A DNA stretch of 49,766 bases from assembly GCF_003852515.1 (NCBI RefSeq), contig NZ_QAJK01000156.1:1-49766 (forward strand), given 5' to 3'. This stretch comes from Variovorax sp. KBW07 (lineage in GTDB: Bacteria > Pseudomonadota > Gammaproteobacteria > Burkholderiales > Burkholderiaceae_C). Below are positions 1-12,077 of this stretch, in pieces. Both the position numbers and the translations under genes were made by a program. The notes beneath the pieces were generated by a model, which made no database searches, had not been told where the DNA came from, and was given only the letters and a program-made list of their open reading frames with translations. Within the stretch, counting starts at the first letter, position 1. Every line of letters starts with the position of its first letter.

Positions 1-1218
1 GTTGGAAATGCGGATGGCTTCATCGATGTTCCTGAAGCGGATCACCGGCGACACCGGACCGAAGGTCTCGTGCTTTGCCACCGTCATCTCCGGGTCGACG
101 TGGTCGAGCACCGTGGGCGAATACAGCGCGCCACGGCGCTCGTTGCCGTACAGCAGCTTGGCGCCCGCCGCGATGGCTTCGTTGACCACCGCCTCGAACT
201 GCTTTGCAGCAGCTTCATCGATGACCGTGCCCATGTCGGTGTCGGGGTCCATCGGGTCGCCGTACTTCAGCGCCTTCGTCTTGGCCACCAGCAGCTCGAC
301 GAACCGGTCGGCCACCGACTCGTGCACCAGCATGCGCTTGACTGCTGTGCACCGCTGGCCCGAGTTCTTGTACGAGCCGCCTGCTGCTAGCGTGGCGGCC
401 TCCTCGATGTCCGCGTCTTCCATCACGATGATCGGGTCGTTGCCGCCCAGCTCCAGGATCTGGCGCTTGTAGACCGCCTTGCCCGAGATGTACTTGCCGA
501 TGGGCACGCCACCGGTGAAGGTGACCAGATCGACGTCGGCATTCGTGAGCAGTTCGTCGGCGATCTCGCTCGGATCACCCGTGAGCACCGACAGCATCTG
601 CGGCGGCAGGCCCGCTTCGTACAGGATGTCGGCCAGCAGGAACGCGGTGAGCGGCGTCTTCTCGCTGGGCTTGAGCACGATGCGGTTGTTGGTCGCAATG
701 GCCGGCGCCACCTTGTGGATCACCTGGTTCAGCGGGTGGTTGAACGGCGTGATGGCGGTGATGGCGCCCAGCAGCGGCTCGCGCATCGTGTAGACCTTGC
801 GGCTCTTGCCATGGTGCGTGAGGTCGCACGAGAACACCTGGCCGTCGTCCACCAGCGCCTGGTTGGCGGCGAACAGCAGCACGTCGGAGGCGCGGCCCAC
901 TTCGTACAGCGAGTCCTTGCGCGAGAGGCCCGACTCGAGCGTGATGGTGCGCGAGATCTCGTCCAGGCGCGAGGCGATGATCTCGCCGGCGCGCATGAGG
1001 ATCTTGTAGCGCTCGTAGCGCGTGAGCGTGGACTTGTAGTCGCGGGCAATGCGCAGCGCATTGCGCACGTCGTCCAGCGTGGCCTTGGGCACGGTGGCGA
1101 TCACTTCGCCGGTGTAGGGGTAGGTGACTTCGATGGTGCGGTCGCGGTGGACCTTTTCTCCGGCGATGCGAAGCGCTTCGCGGTGAACGATGCCTGGCTT
1201 CAGAGTGGCTTGGCTCAT
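1..1218 (-). CDS. phnY: Phosphonoacetaldehyde dehydrogenase (PhnY), 3' end cut by window edge
   Basis: NAD(P)-dependent aldehyde dehydrogenase that should oxidise phosphonoacetaldehyde to phosphonoacetate, the middle step of AEP breakdown. Translating the reverse strand from the ATG at 1218 gives about 406 residues, starting MSQATLKPG, with no stop before the left edge; the family is about 480 residues, so the C-terminus is missing. Visible motifs are the cofactor-binding ITPFNHPLNQ and KPSEKTPLT segments, the general-base glutamate in LELGGND and the catalytic cysteine in NSGQRCTAVKR. A GGAG-type ribosome site lies before the start. It sits 28 bases after phnA on the same strand, and this context, with phnW nearby, decides the substrate. 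Other aldehyde dehydrogenase specificities cannot be excluded from motifs alone. Confidence 0.88.
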   Translation of the reverse strand, partial: MSQATLKPGIVHREALRIAGEKVHRDRTIEVTYPYTGEVIATVPKATLDDVRNALRIARDYKSTLTRYERYKILMRAGEIIASRLDEISRTITLESGLSRKDSLYEVGRASDVLLFAANQALVDDGQVFSCDLTHHGKSRKVYTMREPLLGAITAITPFNHPLNQVIHKVAPAIATNNRIVLKPSEKTPLTAFLLADILYEAGLPPQMLSVLTGDPSEIADELLTNADVDLVTFTGGVPIGKYISGKAVYKRQILELGGNDPIIVMEDADIEEAATLAAGGSYKNSGQRCTAVKRMLVHESVADRFVELLVAKTKALKYGDPMDPDTDMGTVIDEAAAKQFEAVVNEAIAAGAKLLYGNERRGALYSPTVLDHVDPEMTVAKHETFGPVSPVIRFRNIDEAIRISN

Positions 1219-1246
1219 GGGGTGCTTGCTCCGGGCGACGGTTTTT

Positions 1247-3212
<1,966 letters not shown>

Positions 3213-3239
3213 GGGGCGTATTTTCCCGAGGAATTGAAA

Positions 3240-3265
3240 ACTGTCAACAATTTTTTATTGACAGT
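3240..3265. promoter_or_regulatory. Palindromic operator between the two phosphonate arms
   Basis: ACTGTCAA at 3240-3247 and its exact reverse complement TTGACAGT at 3258-3265 are separated by a 10-base A/T-rich spacer. It is the only strong dyad in the gntR-phnS spacer. Each arm contains TTGACA read outward. The right-arm copy is the -35 box of a convincing rightward promoter, so a bound regulator would block it. The likely binder is the adjacent GntR protein; this is inferred from position. Confidence 0.7.
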
Positions 3266-3286
3266 CTTCAGTCATCAATCTACATT
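3258..3286 (+). promoter_or_regulatory. Sigma70-type promoter for the AEP transport/phnW operon
   Basis: Perfect -35 TTGACA (3258-3263), 17-base spacer, -10 TACATT (3281-3286). Transcription would start near 3293, about 75 bases before the binding-protein ATG. The -35 box lies inside the right arm of the operator palindrome. Confidence 0.7.
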
Positions 3287-3367
3287 GCCTTCACCGGACC
3301 TTGGCACGCCACTGCCGGAGCACGCCATTCACTCACCCGTGACAGCAAGCCACTTCAGGAGAAAAAG

Positions 3368-4408
3368 ATGACGATGAAACAAAGCACGCGCCGTCTCACG
3401 GCGGTTCTGTGTGCAGCGGCGCTGGGCCTTGCGGCCAGCGGCGCCGCATGGGCGCAAAAGACCTCGCTCCTGGTCTACACGGCGCTCGAGACCGACGCCA
3501 TGAAGCTCTACAAGGACAGCTTCGAAAAAGCCAACCCCGACATCGAGGTGAAGTGGGTGCGCGACTCCACCGGCATCGTCACCGCCAAGCTGCTGGCCGA
3601 AAAAGCCAACCCGCAGGCCGACGTGGTGGCCGGCCTGGCCGCCAGCAGCCTGGCGCTGCTGCAGCAGGAAGGCATGCTGCTGCCCTACGAGCCCAAGGGC
3701 TTCAAGGAGCTGAACCCGGCCTATTCCGATGCCGCGCGCCCGCCGGCCTGGGTGGGCATGGACGTGTGGGCCGCCACCATCTGCTTCAACCGCGTCGAGG
3801 CGAAGAAGCTGGGCCTGCCCAAGCCGGAAAGCTGGCAGGACCTGACCAAGCCGATCTACAAGGGCACCATCACCATGCCCCACCCGGCCTCCAGCGGCAC
3901 GGGCTACCTCGACGTGTCGTCGTGGCTGCAGAACATGGGCGACGCCGAAGGCTGGAAGTACATGGACGCGCTGCACCAGAACGTCGCCCAGTACGTGCAC
4001 TCCGGTTCCAAGCCCTGCAAGCAGGCGGGCGCGGGCGAGTTCCCCATCGGCATCTCGTTCGAGTTCCGCGCGCACCAGGTCAAGAAGTCGGGCGCGCCGG
4101 TCGACCTGATCTTTCCGAAGGAAGGCCTGGGCTGGGACATCGAGGCCACCAGTGTCATGAAGACGAGCAAGAAGCTGGACCAGGCCAAGCGCTTCGCCGA
4201 CTGGATGGCCAGCAAGGAGGCCAACCAGATCACCTCCACCTGGTGGGCGGTGGTGGCCTACCCCGGCGTGGCATCGAAGCTCGAAGGCATTCCGGACAAC
4301 TACGAAAAGCTGCTCGCCAAGAACGACCTGAACTGGGCCGCGAAAAATCGCGAACGCATCCTGGCCGAGTGGAGCAAGCGCTACGAAGGCAAGGCCGAAC
4401 CGAAATAA
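3368..4408 (+). CDS. phnS: 2-aminoethylphosphonate ABC transporter, periplasmic binding protein
   Basis: 346-residue periplasmic solute-binding protein of the iron/polyamine-type class used in putative AEP importers (PhnS2-like). It has a signal peptide with a basic N-terminus, a hydrophobic stretch and probable cleavage after AWA at residue 29. The mature protein starts QKTSLLVYTALE and contains the family-typical segments ADVVAGLAASSL and HPASSGTGYLD. The ATG at 3368 is preceded by AGGAGA at good spacing. It is the first gene after the divergent promoter and is followed by the ATPase and fused permease, then phnW. AEP as ligand is inferred from family resemblance and context; N-methylated AEP is also possible. 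Confidence 0.85.
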   Translation: MTMKQSTRRLTAVLCAAALGLAASGAAWAQKTSLLVYTALETDAMKLYKDSFEKANPDIEVKWVRDSTGIVTAKLLAEKANPQADVVAGLAASSLALLQQEGMLLPYEPKGFKELNPAYSDAARPPAWVGMDVWAATICFNRVEAKKLGLPKPESWQDLTKPIYKGTITMPHPASSGTGYLDVSSWLQNMGDAEGWKYMDALHQNVAQYVHSGSKPCKQAGAGEFPIGISFEFRAHQVKKSGAPVDLIFPKEGLGWDIEATSVMKTSKKLDQAKRFADWMASKEANQITSTWWAVVAYPGVASKLEGIPDNYEKLLAKNDLNWAAKNRERILAEWSKRYEGKAEPK

Positions 4409-4484
4409 GCCTCACGGCGTTCCCGACTTTCAATCCGCGGGCGCCGCCGCAGTGGCAGTGCTCCGCCAACGATGAGTGCGAAAA

Positions 4485-5620
<1,136 letters not shown>

Positions 5621-5624
<4 letters not shown>

Positions 5625-7357
5625 ACACGCTGGCCCACCCTTCCGCCATGAAGGCGCCGTCGTTCGCCAAGCGGCCAGCCATGAACTGGAGCCGCGACGA
5701 AACCATTGCCCGCGCCATCCTGCTGGTGGTGATGGCGATGCTGTTCGTGTTTCTCATCGCACCGCTGCTGACCATCCTGGCGCACGCGGTGCAGGACAAG
5801 GAAGGCCGCTTCGTCGGCCTGGCCCACTTCATCACCTACTTCCAGACGCCGAGCCTGCTGCGCGCGGCGTGGAACTCGGTGTGGGTGTCGGCGGCGGTGG
5901 TGATGATCTCGGTGCCCACGGCCTTCGTGTTTGCCTACGCGCTCACGCGCAGCTGCATGCCGGCGCCGCTGAAGGCGGTGTTTCGGCTGATCGCGCTGAT
6001 TCCGCTGCTGGCGCCTTCGCTGCTCTCGGCCATTTCGTTCGTGCAGTGGTTCGGCAACCAGGGCGCGCTGAAGTTCCTGCTGGGCGGCATGTCGATCTAC
6101 GGCGCGCCGGGGATCATCCTGGCCGAGGTCTACAACACCTTTCCGCATGCGCTGATGATTTTGGTCACCGCGCTGTCGCTGGCCGATGGCCGGCTGTACG
6201 AGGCGGCCACGGCGCTGCGCACGCGGCCGTTCCGCCAGTTCATGACCATCACGCTGCCCTCGTGCAAGTACGGGCTCATCAGCGCGGCCACCGTGGTGTT
6301 CACCTACGTGGTGAGCGACTTCGGCGCGCCCAAGGTCATCGGCGGCAACTTCAACGTGCTGTCGGTCGACGTGTTCAAGCAGGTGGTGGGGCAGCACAAT
6401 TTTTCCATCGGCGCGGTGGTGGGCATGCTGCTGCTGATTCCGTCGATCATTTCCTTCGTGATCGACTACGTGGTTCGGCGCAAGCTGAAGGCGCAACTCA
6501 CAGCCCGCTCGGTGCCCTACAGCCCCAAGCGCCGCAAGCTCGCCGATGCGCTGCTGGTGCTGTTCTGCACGCTGGTGTGCGGCCTGCTGCTGGCCACCAT
6601 CGGCATGGCGATCTACACCTCGGTGATCTCGCTGTGGCCGTACGACCTGTCGCTCACGCTCAAGCACTACCACTTCGTGCTGGTCGAAAGCGACATGGCC
6701 GCGGCGTATGGCAACAGCCTGGTCGTTGCCATGGCCACGGCCGTGGCCGGTTCGCTCATCGTGTTCGTGGGCGCCTACCTGATCGAGAAGACGCGCAACC
6801 TGGGCCTGATGCGCAAGGGCATGCATTTGATGGCGGTGCTGTCGATGGCGGTGCCGGGCCTGGTGCTCGGGCTGGGCTACGTGATGTTCTTCAACCATCC
6901 GGCCAACCCGCTGAATTTTCTCTACCAGACGATGGCGATACTGATCATCTCGATGGTGGTGCACTACTACACGTCGAGCCATCTCACGGCCATTACCGCG
7001 CTCAAGCAGATCGACAACGAGTTCGAGGCCGTGTCGGCTTCGCTCAAGGTGCCGTTCTTCAAGACCTTCCTGCGCGTGACGGTGCCGGTGTGCCTGCCGG
7101 CCATCCTGGACATTGGCCGCTACTTCTTCGTGGTGTCGATGGCCAGCCTGTCGTGCGCCATTTTCCTGTACACGCCCGAGACCATCCTCGCCTCGGTCGC
7201 GATCATGCACCTGGACGACGCCGGCGACATCGGCCCGGCCTCGGCGCTGGCCAGCCTGATCGTCGTTACCTCGACGCTGGTGTGCATTGCCTACTCGCTG
7301 CTGACGCGCGTGCTGCTGTCGCGCACGCAGGCCTGGCGCAACCTGAGCCGTGGCTGA
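5621..7357 (+). CDS. phnU: AEP ABC transporter, fused double permease
   Basis: 578-residue inner-membrane permease made of two homologous halves of about six membrane helices each. Each half carries an EAA loop that docks the ATPase: YEAATALRTRPFRQFMTITLP-like in the first half and FEAVSASLKVPFFKTFLRVTVP-like in the second. The halves correspond to separate PhnU and PhnV in classical systems; the fused form is the one usually found with PhnS2/PhnT2-like partners. The ATG at 5621 overlaps the ATPase stop by four bases. A long cytoplasmic linker, rich in basic residues (RRKLKAQL, SPKRRKLAD), joins the halves. Confidence 0.85.
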
Positions 7358-7402
7358 ACACACAACGCATCTCTCTCATTTCCTTCCCCGCCTGGAGACA
7401 CC

Positions 7403-8536
7403 ATGAGTCAAACGCCCTACCCCATTCTGCTCACGCCCGGCCCCCTGACCACTTCGGACCGCACACGCAACGCGATGCTGCGCGACTGGGGATCGTGGGA
7501 CGCCGACTTCAACCAGATCACCGCGCGCATCCGCAAGGAAGTGCTGAACATCGTGCACGGCACGGGCACGCACGAATGCGTTCCGCTGCAGGGCAGCGGC
7601 ACCTTCTCGGTGGAAGCGGCCATCGGCACGGTCGTTCCGCGCAACGGCCATGTGCTGGTGCCCAGCAACGGCGCCTACTGCCAGCGGCTGGCGAAGATCT
7701 GCAAGGTGCTGGGCCGCAAGCTGACCACCATCGACTACACCGAAGAAAAGCAGGTGTCGCCCGCCGATGTCGACCGCGCATTGGCCGCCGACCCGGGCAT
7801 CACGCACGTGGCGGTGGTGCACTGCGAAACCGGCGCCGGCGTGCTCAACCCGCTGCACGAGATCGCACTGGTGGTTGCAAAGCACGGACGCGGCCTGATC
7901 ATCGATGCGATGAGCTCCTTCGGCGCGCTCGAGATCGATGCACGCAAGACGCCCTTCGATGCCGTCGTCGCCGCATCGGGCAAGTGCCTCGAAGGCGTGC
8001 CGGGCATGGGCTTTGTCGTCATCAAGCGCAGCACGCTCGAAAAATGCGAAGGCAACTGCCACTCGCTGAGCATGGACCTGTACGACCAGTGGGTGTACAT
8101 GGAAAAGACCACGCAATGGCGCTTCACGCCCCCCACGCACGTGGTCGCGGCGCTCGACACCGCCATTGCGCAATACATCGAGGAAGGCGGCCTGAAGGCG
8201 CGCGGCGGGCGCTATGCGCGCAACTGCAAGGCACTGATCGACGGGCTGGCCGCGCTGGGCTTCAGGAGCTTTCTCGACCCGGCCATCCAGGCGCCGATCA
8301 TCATCACCTTCCACGCGCCCGACGACGCCAACTACAACTTCAAGACCTTCTACCAGGAGGTCAAGAAGCGCGGCTACATCCTCTACCCCGGCAAGCTCAC
8401 GCAGGTCGAGACCTTCCGCGTCGGCTGCATGGGGCACTTCGGCGAAGCCGGCATTCCGGGGGCGGTGGCGGCCATTGCCGACACGCTGAAAGCCATGAAC
8501 ATCCGGCAGGTCACGGCCACACCCGTCGCGGCATGA
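7403..8536 (+). CDS. phnW: 2-aminoethylphosphonate--pyruvate transaminase
   Basis: PLP enzyme that transfers the amino group of AEP to pyruvate, giving phosphonoacetaldehyde and alanine. At 377 residues it is close to characterised PhnW proteins (about 365-370). The N-terminus [14 protein letters not shown] is family-typical. Lys194 in AASGKCLEG is the PLP-binding lysine and Asp168 in IIDAMSSFG pairs with the pyridine nitrogen; both match the numbering known for the Salmonella enzyme. It lies 45 bases after the permease, preceded by a weak purine-rich site (CTGGAGACACC). Its product is the substrate of PhnY at the left edge. No phnX is present, so the pathway runs through phosphonoacetate. 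Confidence 0.95.
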   Translation: MSQTPYPILLTPGPLTTSDRTRNAMLRDWGSWDADFNQITARIRKEVLNIVHGTGTHECVPLQGSGTFSVEAAIGTVVPRNGHVLVPSNGAYCQRLAKICKVLGRKLTTIDYTEEKQVSPADVDRALAADPGITHVAVVHCETGAGVLNPLHEIALVVAKHGRGLIIDAMSSFGALEIDARKTPFDAVVAASGKCLEGVPGMGFVVIKRSTLEKCEGNCHSLSMDLYDQWVYMEKTTQWRFTPPTHVVAALDTAIAQYIEEGGLKARGGRYARNCKALIDGLAALGFRSFLDPAIQAPIIITFHAPDDANYNFKTFYQEVKKRGYILYPGKLTQVETFRVGCMGHFGEAGIPGAVAAIADTLKAMNIRQVTATPVAA

Positions 8537-9399
8537 ACGAAGCCACGCCGCGCCGCTACATCCTCACGCTGACCTGCCCCGACCGCACGGGCATCGTGGC
8601 GGCCGTGGGCAGCTTCATCGCGAGCCATGGCGGCCTGATCACCCAGGCCGCGCAGCACGGCGACGCGCTGCACAACCGCTTCTACATGCGCGTGGAAATC
8701 CAGGCCGACACGCTGCCCTTCTACCTGGACGAACTGCGCGAACGCTTCGCGCCCGTTGGCAAGCAGTTCGACATGGAGTGGAGCGTGTCCGACAGCTCGG
8801 TCAAGAAACGCATGCTGGTGCTGGTGAGCAAGCTGGACCATTGCCTGAACGACCTGCTGCACCGCTGGCGCAACAAGGACCTGCACTGCGAGATCCCCTG
8901 CGTGATCTCCAACCACAACGACCTGCGCTCCTTCGTCGAGTGGCACGGCATTCCCTTCTTCCATGTGCCGGTGACGCCCGACACCAAGGAGCAGGCCTAT
9001 GCCGAAGTGGAGCGCTTGTTCCGTGAATTCAGCGGCGACTTCATGGTGCTCGCGCGCTACATGCAGGTGCTGTCCGACGGCATGACGCAGCGCCTGCGCA
9101 ACCGCATCATCAACATCCACCACAGCTTCCTGCCGGCCTTCGTGGGCGGCAAGCCGTATCACCAGGCCTTCGAGCGCGGCGTGAAGATGACCGGCGCCAC
9201 CAGCCACTACGTGACGGCGGAGCTCGACGCCGGGCCGATCATCGACCAGGGCGTGATCGACATCGACCACGGCAACTCCATCGAGGAAATGGTGCGCCTG
9301 GGCAAGGACATCGAAAAGAGCGTGCTCTCGCGCAGCGTGCGCCTGCACCTGGAAGACAGAATCCTGGTCCACCGCAACAAGACGGTGGTCTTCAAGTAG
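8533..9399 (+). CDS. purU: Formyltetrahydrofolate deformylase
   Basis: Hydrolyses 10-formyl-tetrahydrofolate to formate and tetrahydrofolate, regenerating free folate. The 288-residue protein has an N-terminal ACT domain (about 9-85, [15 protein letters not shown]) and a C-terminal formyltransferase-fold domain. The catalytic set is visible: Asn near ISNHNDL, the His of [11 protein letters not shown] and Asp232 in [10 protein letters not shown]. Its ATG overlaps the phnW stop (ATGA), so it is translationally coupled to AEP catabolism. That placement is odd for a general housekeeping folate gene and fits a role in disposing of one-carbon units made by the folate-dependent flavoprotein encoded next. 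Confidence 0.92.
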   Translation: MNEATPRRYILTLTCPDRTGIVAAVGSFIASHGGLITQAAQHGDALHNRFYMRVEIQADTLPFYLDELRERFAPVGKQFDMEWSVSDSSVKKRMLVLVSKLDHCLNDLLHRWRNKDLHCEIPCVISNHNDLRSFVEWHGIPFFHVPVTPDTKEQAYAEVERLFREFSGDFMVLARYMQVLSDGMTQRLRNRIINIHHSFLPAFVGGKPYHQAFERGVKMTGATSHYVTAELDAGPIIDQGVIDIDHGNSIEEMVRLGKDIEKSVLSRSVRLHLEDRILVHRNKTVVFK

Positions 9400-9455
9400 C
9401 CCGCTCCCTCACTCATTTCCATTCACCACCCACCGAACGAGCCCCACCACACACC

Positions 9456-11912
9456 ATGGCGACGCCACTTCCCTCCCATGCACAGGTCGTCATCGCGGGT
9501 GGCGGCATCGCCGGCTGCAGCGCGGCCTACCACCTCACAAAGCTGGGCTGCACCGACGTGATCGTGCTCGAACAGGGCCAGCTCACCTGCGGCACCACCT
9601 GGCACGCGGCCGGCCTGGTCGGCCAGCTGCGCGCGAACCGCAGCATGACGAAGATGAGCCGCTACGGCATCGACCTGTATGCGTCGCTCGAAGCCGAGAC
9701 GGGCCTTGCCACCGGCTGGAAGCAGTGCGGCAGCATCACCGTGGCGCGAACGCCCGAGCGCATGACGCTGCTCAAGCGCACCATCGCCACGGCCCGCAGC
9801 TTCGGCATCGAGGCGGAGTTCATCACGCCCGCCGAAGCACGGGAGCTGTGGCCGCTGATGCGCGTCGACGACCTTGTCGGCGCGGTGTGGCTGCCCGGCG
9901 ACGGCAAGGCCAACCCGACGGACCTCACGCAGTCGCTGGCCAAGGGCGCGCGCAATCGCGGCGCGAAGATCTTCGAGGGCGTGCAGATCACCGGCACGCT
10001 CATCGAGAACGGCCGCATCGTGGGCGTGGAAACCGACCAGGGCACGGTGCGCTGCGAGAGCTTTCTCAACTGCGCCGGCCAGTGGGCGCGCGAGCTGGGC
10101 AAGATGTCGGGCGTCAACATTCCGCTGCATTCGGCCGAGCACTTCTACCTGGTCACCAAGGAAATCGAAGGCGTGCACCGCGACCTGCCGGTGCTGCGCG
10201 ACCCCGACGGCTACATCTACTACAAGGAAGAAGTCGGCGGGCTGGTCATGGGCGGTTTCGAGCCCGTGGCCAAGCCCTGGGGCATGGACGGCATTCCGCC
10301 GAAGTTCGAGTTCCAGCTGCTGCCGGACGACATGGACCAGTTCCAGGTGCTGCTCGACGAGGCGGTGCACCGCACGCCCGCGCTGGAGACCACCGAGATC
10401 AAGCTGTTCCTGAACGGCCCCGAGAGCTTCACGCCCGACGGCAACTTCATCCTTGGCGAGGCGCCCGAGGTGCGCGGCTATTTCGTGGCCGCCGGCTTCA
10501 ACTCGGCCGGCATCGCGAACGCGGGCGGCGCGGGCAAGCTGATAGCCGAATGGATCGTCGGCGGCGCCGCGCCGGCCGACCTGCTCGACGTGGACATCCG
10601 CCGTTTCGCGCCCTTCAACAGCAACAAGCGCTGGCTGAAAGACCGCACGGTGGAGGCGCTTGGCCTGCACTACGCCATGCGCTGGCCGCGCCACGAACTG
10701 GAATCCGGCCGGCCGCTGCGCCGCTCGCCGCTGTACGACAAGCTGAAGGCCAAGGGCGCGGCCTTCGGCAGCAAGCTCGGCTGGGAGCGCGCGAGCTGGT
10801 TCGCCTTGCCGGGGCAGAAAGCGGAAGCCCGCTATGGCTTCGGCCGGCCCGACTGGCTCGATGCCTGCATCGAGGAACAACTGGCGGTGCGGCGCGATGT
10901 CGTCGTCTTCGACCAGACCTCGTTCGGCAAGCTGATGGTGCAGGGCCGCGACGCCGAGTTGCTGCTGCAACGCCTGTGCGCCAACGACGTGGCGATACGG
11001 CCCGGCAGCATGGTCTACACCGCGTTGCTCAACGAGCGCGGCGGCTTCGAGAGCGATCTCACGGTGATGCGGCTCGAGGCCGAGTGCTTTCTCATCATCA
11101 CCGGCTCGGCGCAGCCGTACCGCGACATCGGGCACATCAAGCGCCATCTTCATCCGCACGAGCATGTCACGGTGACGGACGTGACTTCGGGCTACTGCAC
11201 GCTCACGGTGACCGGCCCGAAGGCGCAGCAACTGCTGTCCCGCGTGACGCCGCAGGACTTGCGCAAGGAAGCGTTCCCGCAATCGGCGGTGACCGAGATC
11301 GACGTGGGCCATGCGCGCGCGCTCGCGGCCAAGGTCTCGTATGTCGGCGGCCCCGGATGGGAGCTGTACATCCCGACCGAAATGGCGGTGCACGTGTACG
11401 ACACGCTGTTCGAAGCAGGCGCCGACCTGGGCCTGCGCGACGGCGGCTACTACACCATCGATGCGTTGCGCGTCGAGGCCGGGCGCCGCGCCTTCGGCCT
11501 TGAACTGGGGCCGGACGAAAACCCGTTCGAAGCGGGCCTTGAATTTGCCGTGCAGCTCGACAAGCCGGTCGCGTTCATCGGCCAGGCCGCGCTCGCGAAA
11601 GTCGCACCGGAGCGCCTGTCCAAGCGGCTGGTGATGTTCCTGCTCGACGACGCGCAGGCCTTCGCCTGGGGCGGCGAGCCCATCCTGCGCAACGGCAAGG
11701 CCGTCGGCGAACTGACTTCCACGGCGTACAGCGCGGTGCTCGGGCGGATGGTGGCAATGGGCTACGTGCGCAGCGCCGAGCCGCTCACGCGCGACGAAGC
11801 GATGCAGGGGCCGTACGAGATCGACATCGCCGGCCAGCGCTTTGCCGCCACCGCGCAATCGCGCCCGCCCTACCCGTCGCTCGTGAAAGCCGCGCTCGAC
11901 GTTGCGGGCTGA
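9456..11912 (+). CDS. Dimethylglycine/sarcosine dehydrogenase-like FAD and folate-binding oxidoreductase
   Basis: 818-residue two-part flavoprotein. The N-terminal half is a DAO-type FAD domain (dinucleotide motif VVIAGGGIAGCSAAYHL, residues 11-27). His50 in GTTWHAAGL is the position of covalent FAD attachment in dimethylglycine dehydrogenase. An FAO-type central segment follows. The C-terminal half, from about residue 430, is a GcvT aminomethyltransferase module that binds tetrahydrofolate in this family (FDQTSFGKLMVQG, DVTSGYCTLTVTGPKA, YYTIDALRVEAGRRAF). Such enzymes oxidatively remove N-methyl groups and pass them to folate. No signal peptide is visible. Its position after phnW-purU suggests N-methylated aminoethylphosphonates as substrate, but dimethylglycine or sarcosine is equally compatible with the fold. 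Confidence 0.8.
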   Translation: MATPLPSHAQVVIAGGGIAGCSAAYHLTKLGCTDVIVLEQGQLTCGTTWHAAGLVGQLRANRSMTKMSRYGIDLYASLEAETGLATGWKQCGSITVARTPERMTLLKRTIATARSFGIEAEFITPAEARELWPLMRVDDLVGAVWLPGDGKANPTDLTQSLAKGARNRGAKIFEGVQITGTLIENGRIVGVETDQGTVRCESFLNCAGQWARELGKMSGVNIPLHSAEHFYLVTKEIEGVHRDLPVLRDPDGYIYYKEEVGGLVMGGFEPVAKPWGMDGIPPKFEFQLLPDDMDQFQVLLDEAVHRTPALETTEIKLFLNGPESFTPDGNFILGEAPEVRGYFVAAGFNSAGIANAGGAGKLIAEWIVGGAAPADLLDVDIRRFAPFNSNKRWLKDRTVEALGLHYAMRWPRHELESGRPLRRSPLYDKLKAKGAAFGSKLGWERASWFALPGQKAEARYGFGRPDWLDACIEEQLAVRRDVVVFDQTSFGKLMVQGRDAELLLQRLCANDVAIRPGSMVYTALLNERGGFESDLTVMRLEAECFLIITGSAQPYRDIGHIKRHLHPHEHVTVTDVTSGYCTLTVTGPKAQQLLSRVTPQDLRKEAFPQSAVTEIDVGHARALAAKVSYVGGPGWELYIPTEMAVHVYDTLFEAGADLGLRDGGYYTIDALRVEAGRRAFGLELGPDENPFEAGLEFAVQLDKPVAFIGQAALAKVAPERLSKRLVMFLLDDAQAFAWGGEPILRNGKAVGELTSTAYSAVLGRMVAMGYVRSAEPLTRDEAMQGPYEIDIAGQRFAATAQSRPPYPSLVKAALDVAG

Positions 11913-11959
11913 CGGACTCACGGAATCGTGGGCTAATGGTTAACACTGCAGGCATTCGA

Positions 11960-11989
11960 TTGACCCGCCGAAAAGTTCGCCCTTAGAAT
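11960..11989 (+). promoter_or_regulatory. Promoter for the glycerol-phosphate-type operon
   Basis: TTGACC (11960-11965), 18-base spacer, TAGAAT (11984-11989); each box matches five of six consensus bases. The predicted start near 11996 leaves a leader of about 80 bases before the transporter ATG, long enough to hold the hairpin at 12010-12033. Confidence 0.6.
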
Positions 11990-12009
11990 TTACGCACAGG
12001 TTCAGATTT

Positions 12010-12033
12010 AAAGACCATCTGTAAGATGGCTTT
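12010..12033 (+). promoter_or_regulatory. Leader RNA hairpin, candidate GlpP antitermination target
   Basis: AAAG-A-CCATCT, loop GTA, AGATGG-CTTT: a six-pair perfect stem extended by four A-U/G-C pairs past one bulged A, lying about 15 bases into the predicted transcript. The downstream arm ends in CTTTG, a short U-rich tail, so it could act as a weak terminator. The operon's last gene encodes a GlpP-type antiterminator, which in Bacillus acts on a leader hairpin when glycerol-3-phosphate is present. A second perfect palindrome, GGAATATTCC (12067-12076), covers the ribosome site just before the ATG. Confidence 0.45.
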
Positions 12034-12077
12034 GTCGCGCCTGCATGGTTTGCATCGTCCTCTTGCGGAATATTCCA

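Noticed and set aside
11917-11932. Hairpin CTCACG-GAAT-CGTGGG after the GcvT-flavoprotein gene as a terminator
   Set aside because: Short stem with a G-U pair and no following T-run.
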